Source of the DNA: Thalassia testudinum
Taxonomy: Eukaryota; Streptophyta; Magnoliopsida; Alismatales; Hydrocharitaceae
Direction: 5' to 3'
NCBI GenBank assembly: GCA_037157565.1
Contig: JAZHRO010000002.1
Span: forward strand, 71,197,001 to 71,261,000
Length of the DNA: 64,000 nucleotides
Shown here: piece by piece, positions 35,383 to 44,401 of the stretch
How the letters are laid out: every line of letters starts with the position of its first letter
Position numbering within the stretch: position 1 is the stretch's first letter
The notes under the pieces: generated by a model
What the model saw: the letters and a program-made list of their open reading frames with translations, nothing else
Told to the model about the DNA's origin: nothing
Databases searched by the model: none
Program-made: the position numbers and the translations under genes

Positions 35383-37354
35383 ATGGCCGATCAACAGCCT
35401 CCTCTACCTCAGGATCCATAGGAGATATTTCAAAGGCAGTTGGAACAAATGCAGAGAATGCAAGAATGGTTCTAGAGAATGCAGGACGCTCAGCCCTTGA
35501 AGGATTTTTATGATCTTTCAAATTATGGGGAATGTCTCGGCATCCAGATTCCTGCCGGAGACGTGGAAATCAAGCCCAAGGTGTTAAGCCTGATCAAACA
35601 TTTCCATGGCCTTGGCTCTGAAGACCCGTTTCAGCACTTGGAGGACTTGATCACTTTGGTCCAGACCACCAAGGCACGAAACGTGAATGAGGAGCAAATG
35701 ATTATGAGGCTCTTCCCCCACTCTCTTAGGGATAAAGCCGCTCAATGGTACAGGACTATAGGAAGACCAATTGCAACTTGGAATGAGTTGAAATTGACCT
35801 TCCTGAACAAATTCTTCCCTGTCGGACGTACCAATGCTTTGAGACGGGCAATTACTATCTTCACCCAATGGCCAGGGGAGTAGTTTCATGTTGCTAAGGA
35901 GCGATTCCAGAACTTATTGCGGAGGTGTCCACACCATGAGGTTGCGAAATGGCAACTCATGCAGATCTTCGACCACGGGTTGATTGAGCAACTTAGAAAT
36001 CACGTGGATGCTTCTTGTGGAGGCAATTCCTCAACAAAGATGCAAATAGCGCGCACGATTTGTTTGAGGAGATGAGCGAGAATTAGATCAATCATGCCTC
36101 CATGGATACTTGTAACCAGTCCCAGCAGCCCAGATCGAATGTTAATGAAGTCCACGACTCTCATTCATTCGATATGGAATTGATTTGTAATGAACTTGAT
36201 AAGGTGGACTTGGTTGCTAAGGGAATGGAGGAGTGGATGGCTGGAAACTCAATGAACAACTCTCGATCCACTCAACCCCAGAATTTGGGACTCCATTCAT
36301 CGTGAGCTCCTTCTGGATGGGAGTTCGTGAATCAATTTAATGCTACTCAACCTGCGAGACAGCATTATTCGGAACCCCACGGGTTCCAAACTAGGGCCTT
36401 TGATCCCAGTTTCTCTGATCATTCCCTTTCTTTCTCTCCATCCTCACCCTATGAGGATGTCTATGCTGTACATGAGAATGTTAGATCCAACCCTTACTCC
36501 AATGCTTATAATCCAGGTTGGAGAAACCACCCTAACTTCTCCTGGAAAACCCAATTCTGACCCAGCAACTATGCTCTACAACAACCAATGGGTCAGGGTT
36601 ATGTTTACACTCAGCTGCTGTCGAATCAGGTCAATTATCCAGCTTGGAATGCCCGTCAACCCATAGGGCAGGCTGATTTGAACTGACAAATGGTAGAGAT
36701 GCAAGGATCTGTGCTCCAACTCATGCAGCAAATGAAAACCTCACTAGACAACTTGCAAAATGGGTTCATTGCTAATTCTTGTCAATCTAGATCTCTACCA
36801 TCTCAACCCATACCCAACCCGCATAATATCCAAAATTCGGGCAATCAAGCCCATGGGTACAGGAATCAGAGGGACCCGCACGCACATGCTCAGGTGGTTG
36901 AGCAAGGTCCTTCCTCTTCTTCTCCTTCCTTAAATCAAAGGTTCTTGGCTAATGAAGCCCCTCCAATCTTTCCTAACCCTCCCTAAGACCTAAACCCATA
37001 TGCATCTGCTAATTCTGTTACCTTGAGGAGTGGTAAACAAACTTAGGATCCACAACCATACTATTTTGATTTACCGAATCCTGAAGAACCTGAGGAGAGA
37101 AAGGAGAACTCTGGAGAAGAAATCAAGGCTCAGGAACCTGATTCTGAAGATTCGACTCATGTTCCTTTCCCTGAGGCCTTGATTAGATCAAGGAAGAAGT
37201 CTGTTGATAGTAATGAGGAGCTTCTGAATATTTTCAAGAATGTCGAGATCAATATCTCGCTCCTCGATGCTATCAAAACATATACCGGCTTACGTGAAAT
37301 TTTTAAAGGATTTATGTACACAAGCGTAAGTCGAGAGAATCTGTTCTGAGGAAG
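35383..37354 (+). pseudogene. Element A gag (broken)
   Basis: Starts at ATG 35383 (MADQQPPLPQ), then stops at 35419 and 35474, where A' reads Gln and Gln or Trp. The capsid core runs from 35479 (FHGLGSEDPFQHLEDL, LFPHSLRDKAAQWYRTIGRP). TAG at 35881-35883 replaces Gln. A one-base deletion near 36030 shifts the frame to 36102-36560 and 36690-36986. Further stops at about 36303, 36555, 36685, 36984 and 37044 are mostly CGA to TGA or CAR to TAR. The NPYSNAYNPGWRNHPNFSW block is present and again lacks a preceding CCHC knuckle. It would form the particle shell in the intact family. Confidence 0.88.
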
Positions 37355-38065
37355 GTGGTACTCTCCGAGCAGGCTAGTTCTGTTATCCTGCACCACCTCC
37401 CTCAGGAAAAGAGAGATCCAGGTGCTCCTTTGATTTCTTGTGTCATTGGAGATTATACCTTTGATAGAGCACTGCTGGATCTGGGTGCATCCATCAACCT
37501 AATTCTGACTTCTCTTTTTGAGAAGTTCAGATTAGGTGAACTTCAGCCGACTTCAGTAATGCTACAGTTAGCAGACCGTTTGGTCACAGAGCCGCGAGGC
37601 GTTATTGAAGATGTTATTGTTAAGGTTAAGGATTTCTATTTTCCTGTAGATTTCCTTGTCCTTGACATGGATGTACCTGAAAATCTGAGGAACACGCCCA
37701 TCATTCTGGGGTGTCCGTTCCTAGCTACCGCCAAGACCAACGTTAACTGTGAGAGCGGTAGCATGGAAATCGCATTTGGGGATCAAAGAATGAAATTGGA
37801 TATTTTTAAGGCGATTAACAAATTCGAGGATTGTGGATTTATTGAGGAGCTTGAGGATAATAATGTGAATATCGAAACTTGTATGGTGGTTTCTGCATTT
37901 GAAAGTTCCTCCTCTGATGATGATTTGGACCTGCAACCCTCTATGGCAAACCTGCCACCTTCTGAAAAGGTTATTATTTTGTTCACTCTCAACCTCTTCC
38001 TCTTGATGAGTCTTCATCAGCATCTTCCTTACTTTCAATCATCAGCCCGCCCCAGCTTGAACTAA
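37355..38065 (+). pseudogene. Element A aspartic protease
   Basis: A 236-codon open stretch. ALLDLGASINLI (catalytic Asp near 37478) is followed by LGELQPTSVMLQLADR, the flap-like VDFLVLDMDVPENLRNTPII and LGCPFLATAKTN. DLGAS instead of the D-T/S-G of most retroviral-type proteases is normal for Athila elements. The frame differs from gag (one-base change near 37280) and from RT (change near 38030), so it cannot be made as one polyprotein. Its role would be to cleave gag-pol. Confidence 0.88.
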
Positions 38066-38070
38066 AACCA

Positions 38071-38910
38071 TTGCCTGAGAATCTGAAATATCAGTTTTTA
38101 GGACCACATAAGACACTCCCTGTGATTATCAGTGCTAAATTAACAGAGCAGGAGATTAAACTAATTAAGGTCCTAAAGGAACATAAGGAGGCAATTGGTT
38201 GGACTATTCTTGACCTTAGGGGGATCGAGCCATCTTACTGCAATCACAAAATATTTTCGGAAGATGGATCCAGCCCTTCTCACCAGATGCAGAGAAGATT
38301 AAATCCAAATATGCAAGAAGTGGTCAAGAAGGAGATTGTCAAGTGGCTCGATGCAGGAATCATTTATCCAATCTCTGATAGTCCTTGGGTAAGTCCCGTG
38401 CAGATTATTCCCAAGAAAGCCGAGATTACCATTGTGACTAATGAAAAAGGAGAATTTGTCACAACTCATTCAGCTTCCTCTTGGAGGGTTTGTATTGATT
38501 ATAGGAAGTTGAACACATCCACGAAAAAGGATCATTTTCCTTTGCCCTTCATTGATCAAATCTTGGAAAGATTATCCCGGTAGAAGTACTTCTGTTTCCT
38601 TGACGATTACTCTGGATACAACCAAGTCCCTATGAATCCCGAGGATAAGGAAAAAATGACTTTCACCTGTCCCTATGGAACCTTTGCTTTCTGCAGGATG
38701 CCTTTCTGCTTATGCAATGCACCTGCGACTTTTCAAAGGTGTATGTTGGCCATATTCTCTGACATGGTGGGAGAGTTTATGGAAGTCTTCATGGATGATT
38801 TCTCTATTTTTGGAGAATTGTTTGACTCTTGTCTAGATAATCTTGAAATGATTCTTAAACGATGCATCAAACAAGACTGGTCCTTAGCTAGGAAAAGAGT
38901 CATTTCATGA
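38071..38910 (+). pseudogene. Element A reverse transcriptase
   Basis: RT fingers and palm: the WLDAGIIYPISDSPWVSPVQ segment, RVCIDYRKLN and DHFPLPFIDQILERL, then TAG at 38581-38583 (Gln in the sister element), then DYSGYNQ, TCPYGTFAFCRMPF and the catalytic FMDD at 38788-38799. A base loss near 38880 moves the frame, so the thumb continues from 38907. It copies the element RNA into cDNA in the intact family. Confidence 0.9.
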
Positions 38911-39704
38911 CACAAGAAGGCATCATCTTGGGTCATGTAATCTCTGAACGGGGAATCGAAGTGGATAAAGCTAAGGTTGATGCTATCGCCAAACTTCCTC
39001 CTCCCACATCTGTCAAACAAATTCGATCATTTCTTGGTCATGTGGGATGCTACAGGAGATTCAACAAGGACTTTTCGAAGGTTGCTCGTCCATTGAGCAA
39101 TCTTCTCGCTAAAGAAACGTTGTTTGATTTCGATGAATCTTGCCGTAAGGCATTTGATTTTCTTAAAACGACAGTCACTTGTGCTCCAATGTTGCAACCA
39201 CTGGTTTGGACAACCCCTTTTGAGATCATGACCGACACTTCTAATTACGTGGTCGGGGCTATTTTGGGTCAGAAGATTGATAGGAAGCCCTCTATCATCT
39301 ATTACGCTAGTAAAACTCTAGACTAGGCCCAAAGGAATTACGCTGTTACTGAGAAGGAATTACTAGCGATAGTATTTGCTTTGGAGAAATTTAGGTCTTA
39401 TCTCTTAGGGTCTCACGTCATCATATATAGCAACCACTCGATCTTGAGACATCTCTTGGCCAAAAAGGATGCCAAACCCCAACTTATTCGATGGATTCTG
39501 CTGCTTCATGAATTTGATCTTGAAATCAAGGATAAATCTGAGGTACATAATGTGGTGGTGGATCATCTATTGAGACTTCTGAGTGATTCTTCTCGTCCAG
39601 ACATTCCGATTGTTGATACTTTTCTGGACGAGACCATCCTTACAGTTTCAGGTGTTCAAACTCCGTGGCCTGCTGACATCGTTAATTATTTGGTCGTTGG
39701 TTAA
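38907..39704 (+). pseudogene. Element A RT thumb and RNase H
   Basis: [20 protein letters not shown] and [14 protein letters not shown] form the RT thumb/connection. RNase H begins near 39180 with EIMTDTSNYVVGAILGQ, then YYASKTLD, a TAG at 39325 (Glu in relatives), [20 protein letters not shown] and the tail [14 protein letters not shown] segment. It degrades RNA in RNA-DNA hybrids during reverse transcription. The frame is lost after about 39704. Confidence 0.87.
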
Positions 39705-39749
39705 ATCTCTCAGGATTAGACCAAGCAACAACAGGATAGACTCAAATCT

Positions 39750-40950
39750 GAGGCCAAATATTACTTCTGGGAGGACCCTGAATTGTACCGCATCGACTCT
39801 GATCAGATTATTCATCGATGCATTCCGGAGAATGAATTCAAGAGTATAGTTGAGTTTTTCCATGCATCTGCGTGTGGTGGAACTTCTTCGGGAAAAAGAC
39901 GGCTGCAAAAATTTTGCAATCTGGATTTTATTGGCCGTCTTTATTCAAGGATGCCCAGGAATTATCGAGGTCATGTTCCCGATGCCAGGCACTTGGGAGC
40001 ATAACCAAGAGAGATATGATGCCCCTAAACCCAATTCTTCCCATCGAAATCCTCAATGTTTGGGGCATCGATTTCATGGGACCCTTCCTCCATTCATTTG
40101 GACATCAGTACATTCTTGTCGCTGTTGATTACGTGTCTAGGTGGATCGAGGCTATTCCCACCCGAACCAATGACCACAAGGTGGTCATCGATTTTGTCAA
40201 GAAAAACATCTTCAGCAGGTTCGGGATTCTGAGGGCCATCATCAATGATGGTGGCACTCATTTCACTAATGCCCAGTTCTGTAATTTGCTGGCAAAATAT
40301 GGGGTTAATCACAGAATCTCCACACCTTACCATCCCCAGACGAATGGACAAGCCGAGATCTCCAATCGGGAGACCAAGAATATTCTGTAGAAAATGATTA
40401 GGCCTGATCGCAAAGACTGGACTCAAAAGCTTGAGGATGCTCTTTGGGCCTACCGTACGGCATATAAAACACCCATCGGCATGTCTCCGTTTTGTCTGGT
40501 GTATGGAAAGGCATGCCATTTACCCGTAGAAATTGAACATAGGGCATTCTGGGCAATCAAGCAGTGCAATCTAGATCTGAGTTTAGCCGGGAAGACCATG
40601 AAACTTCAACCATCTGAGTTGGAGGAACTTAGAAATGATGCGTACAAGAATGCCAAGATCTACAAGGCTCGGACCAAAGCTCTTTATGACCAATTGATTT
40701 CCTGCAAGAGCTTTGAGCCGAACCAGAAGGTCTGGCTCTTTGATTCTCGACTTAAGCTCTTTCCCGGCAAACTTAGGTCGAAATGGAATGACCCATTCAT
40801 TATTGATTAGATATTTCCAAACAGGGCTGTTTAGATCTCTGACCCGAAAATAGGTAATTCATTCAAAGTCAACGGTCAACGTCTGAAGCCTGTTATTGAC
40901 CATACTATTCCAAAACCCATCTTAGATACGGTTGCTCTAGTCATGTTGTA
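39750..40950 (+). pseudogene. Element A integrase
   Basis: The zinc-binding region ([17 protein letters not shown]) is broken by a frameshift near 39865. The catalytic core from 39872 has the DDE triad: Asp 40070-40072 (WGIDFMGPF), Asp 40247-40249 (INDGGTHF) and Glu 40355-40357 (NGQAEISNR), with 35 residues between the last two as expected. A stop at 40388 interrupts it. The C-terminal part (40394-40807) has [21 protein letters not shown] further stop (about 40808) precedes the last codons near 40950. No chromodomain is seen, as expected for Athila. Confidence 0.9.
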
Positions 40951-42340
40951 ACTTCTTTGGCGGACTACACCTAGCTGACATCATTAAACTTAGCAGTTGT
41001 ACAGTCTGACTCTGAGCTGACCCGAGCTTCATATTCAGGTGATATCTTTTGCATTTTACCCTTCCTTTCATGTCTTTTATTCTCAATGCGAACATTGCAT
41101 CAACTAGGCATGGGGGGTGAATTCATTTCTAAATCATTTTGTCAGCTTTATGGAATTCCTTTTAATTCTATTTGTCTTCTTATATATACATAAAAAAATA
41201 TTGAATTAGGAAGGAATACTTGGACATTAGGACCTTTCAATCTTAGGAAATATTACAGTAGGATCTGAACACTAAGACCCTTCACGTCTTTGGGATTAAT
41301 CAGCTCGGGTATCCACTAAAATGTAGATTTGTTTATCGAGTCCTCGCCAACCTAAATTCTATTTTAATTTGATTAAATAAGTTTGGGTGATAAGTACACG
41401 ACTTATCAACCCACCCTCTGATTTGAGGGAACTTTAAGTCTAAGCATCTACACACTTTCGTCACTGACTCGTTGTTCGGCGGTTTTAATGGAAATTGGGT
41501 AGCTAATGAACCTTCTAGGGTGATATGGCTGGGAAGTTATCATGGGTAACATCCCATAGGTAGGTTGTCCAGAGCCCAGTCACTGGACCACTCTCTTCTT
41601 GCTGCCTTTAGGTAAATCTTAAACTAGGGAAGCCACCTACTTAAAAAGAAAAAGAAAGTAAAAAAGAAAAGAAAAAGAAAAAGAAAAAGGAGAAAAGAAA
41701 GAAAAAGAAACAAAAGAAATAAGCCACACTGCTGCACGAGTATAGCTAGCAAGTTGTTGGTGGTAACAGCTCATCAACCAATTGTCCAGAATCCAGCTCA
41801 AGAAATGCACTAAAAATTCCCAAAACACTTAGGAAGAAGCGAAGAAGCAGAATAAGCCGGGGAGATATATACTGAATTCACCCTTGTGTTGACCTCATAA
41901 AAAAATAAAAGTAAGGAGAAAGCTACTGGTCGTAAAGATACTCCTTTAGGCAAAACTCTCTTTTTAAGGTCATCTAGGGGAATAGAAACCCGAAGTTCGT
42001 TCTGATTGCCGATCAACGAGTCTATCACATTCACAAAAAGATACTTAGAACTTAGGGTTCTCATCAAATCTTGGGTGGGTTGAGTGGCCATAGAAAGTCA
42101 CTTTGTAATCTTAAACTCAAAAATCCAAAAAAAAAAAATAGAAGAAAAAGAGAAAAAGAGATCTTTCTGTGAATAAGGCGAGGGCTTGAGGTGGTCTGCA
42201 TTTTGGCAGATACCCAGGCACTGTTGTGTCTTTGAAAGTTCAGGTCCTAAGTAAAAATTTATTAATGTTGAAAATGATTTGTGCCCGAGTAATCCAACCT
42301 AATTCTTTTATAAATAGCATGTAGTTTTTGCTAGGGACTA
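40951..42340 (+). other. 3' untranslated region of element A
   Basis: About 1.4 kb without an env-like frame. It holds an inner tract GGCATGGGGGGTG (41108-41120) preceded by GAACATTGCATCA, an A/G-rich tract (41641-41720), and two related copies of a roughly 60-bp segment (41524-41585 and 41740-41800) around TGGTAACAGCTCATC / GTTGTCCAGA.CCAG. The same landmarks occur in family B (48939-50430). Confidence 0.75.
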
Positions 42341-42362
42341 GAAAAGGATAGGCATGGGGGTG
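42341..42362 (+). promoter_or_regulatory. Polypurine tract of element A
   Basis: GAAAAGGATAGGCATGGGGG then TG immediately before the 3' LTR start. It is the expected plus-strand primer. The same AGGCATGGGGG word precedes LTR2 of family B. Confidence 0.8.
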
Positions 42363-44107
42363 TGATGTGCATACATCTTATTAACCTAAAATGTCTATTA
42401 ATGCATGTTCTTAGTACCATATTAGCATCATACATTGTAAATATTGCATAACATGCATAATCATGCATTTAGGTCAAGATGTATAAATTGTATTGTAATT
42501 TTCTCCTGTTATGGCCAGGGATAGAGCAACTTGTTAATTAGGGCCTCGGATCGAAGATCCAACCGTACGGATCTAATTAGGGCAACGATTGGAGTTCAAC
42601 GACTCCAAGATCACACCAGATAGAGACCAAGGAACCCTAAAGATCAAGGGCCAAGAAGGTGTTAATCCGTACCTCAGATGACAAATCCAACCACACGGAT
42701 GGGTTCGGATCGACGATCGTAGCCTAATGGTGCGAAAATCGATCCAATCCGACACCTGTGGCACCATTTACAACACTCAAAAGATGGACGGCCTAGATGG
42801 TGCCACGTGGTGTCATCATAGCTACCCAGTACCAGCCACAGCTCTTCTTCTTTACCCGCTCGACAAATCTCTATCGTTGGATGCCCATCCAACGGCCGAG
42901 AATGTGTCACGTCACTGCTCATCCAGCGCCTCTCCTCATCTGAAAGCATAGGCAACACTTGATCTCGACCGTCGAATGAAGATCCAACAGTCGTGATCGA
43001 CCGTGAACAAAATCATCAACGTGCCTCAATCGCACATGTAGCGCAATGGTTAAGGCACTGCGAAGGCAGGAGATGAGGGTTCGAATCGCAAGAGCAGCGT
43101 CCCCTCCTCGCGTGCGAGCGCACCATTATAACTGCTCGATCGGTAGCGAGAGATGCAGATCAGCCAATAGCATCCACTCACGATCTGACGAATAGCGCTC
43201 ATACCCAATTGCACGTGGGCACGTGCGAGCGTGGACGAAGGCGCGGGCAAGGAGCGTTTTAAGCCATCCGATCTTGAGATTAGACGACTGAGCGTGCGCA
43301 AACGTGTGCAACCATTTGAGGCGGCCGAAGGCGAGCGGGCGTGCATGGCATGCACACGTCGTTCAATCCTTTAGCGACGGATAAATCCGTCACTAAAGGT
43401 CCTGAATTAATGTTTTTGATGTTTAAATGTCCAAAATGCCCCCATTCCTTGCAACTATAAAAGGAGACCCTTACACTACGAATTTCTCATCCCTTCTTTC
43501 TCCTCTCTCCCTCTCCAAAGCTTAAGAGAAGCTTGTCCTACACCTGGGATGCTCCTCAAGATCTAAATCCAAGTTTTCACCCCCGTTCTGGAAGTGGATC
43601 CTATGATGATGATGACGTGCTACCTCGTCCCCATTCTTTCGACTTCATCCTCCTTCTTCCCGTCTCGTCCTCTGTCTTCCAGGCGTTGTCCCGTCCGACT
43701 CGTCCTCCAAGCGATTGTCGAGGAGGATAACTTCTCTCTCCCTTCTTTTTCCACTTTCTAGAGTAGAATTTTCCTGCCTTCTAGTGTAACAATTTTCCAC
43801 TTTCTAATGTAATCATTTCCCACTTTCTTAGTTGTAAAACATTATTCAAATATCAAGTGATTGTTCTTTCTCTCTCTCTCATATTGTTTATATCGCTTCC
43901 ATTGTGATTATTTCATCTTTTAAACAAAAATACAAAAGAAATATACTACGGATTTTGAGATCGACATAGCCTCCCTGTGTTCGACCCGGAACCTCTTTAC
44001 GAATTTTCAGTATAAATTTTATCTGTTGAACGAATTTCTTCACGACTTGAACTACAACTATGAGTTTTCAAATCCAACTGCGAATGCGTAGTTTTCCTCC
44101 TTCAATA
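42363..44107 (+). repeat. 3' LTR of element A
   Basis: Starts TGATGTGCATACATCTTATT and ends CCTTCAATA, a CA to TA change at the terminus; 1745 bp, followed by the TSD GTTGG. TATA box at 43455-43464, U3 palindrome at 43368-43399, tRNA-like module with A-box TAGCGCAATGG (43039-43049) and B-box GGTTCGAATCG (43078-43088). It differs from the 5' LTR at many scattered sites, so the insertion is not recent. Confidence 0.92.
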
Positions 44108-44112
44108 GTTGG

Positions 44113-44401
44113 CCTTAAGGATTGATTCACTCTTTGGGGCTCTGACTGAGACTTTTTTCGATTAATCTGCTTCTGCTAGTCCATCGGATGTCTAGCTAGG
44201 GGAGTAGCGTCAAATGACTGCAGCTAGGGGGTACACTAGGAACCAGAGGCGCAAGCCAAAGGAAGAACCTTCTCTCTAGTCCCTCCTAACTGGTTGGATT
44301 GACAGGATAAAAGTAGACAAAATCGTTTATAATCTCAAGATGAGTCCTGAGAGTCTGTAGGTCTTTCGGCTACCCACATAAGGACAGGTTTGGTTGATTG
44401 T
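44113..44401 (+). other. Family B leader, second part
   Basis: Continues the B leader after the A element. GTACACTAGGAACCAGAGGC and AGTCCCTCCTAACTGGTTGG match the A leader near 35070-35150. It is broken at 44402 by LTR G; the last leader bases resume at 47312 (CTGTAGGGC, against CTGTAGGGT in A). Confidence 0.8.

Larger units (their letters stand above)
32261..44107 (+). mobile_element. Athila-like Ty3/gypsy element A, complete but dead, nested in family B
   Basis: Two LTRs (32261-34059, 42363-44107), tRNA-Asp primer site (34063-34080), leader, gag, protease, RT, RNase H, integrase, long 3' untranslated region and polypurine tract (42341-42362). The perfect 5-bp TSD GTTGG is at 32256-32260 and 44108-44112. 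Removing it rejoins the B leader exactly as in the A and A' leaders. About 11.85 kb. The coding region has at least five frameshifts and more than ten stops. It belongs to the same family as A' at 1-7962. Confidence 0.93.

Noticed and set aside
40951..42340. env-like frame, as some Athila elements carry
   Set aside because: No frame longer than about 100 codons, no signal peptide plus membrane anchor pattern. The region is untranslated sequence shared with family B.
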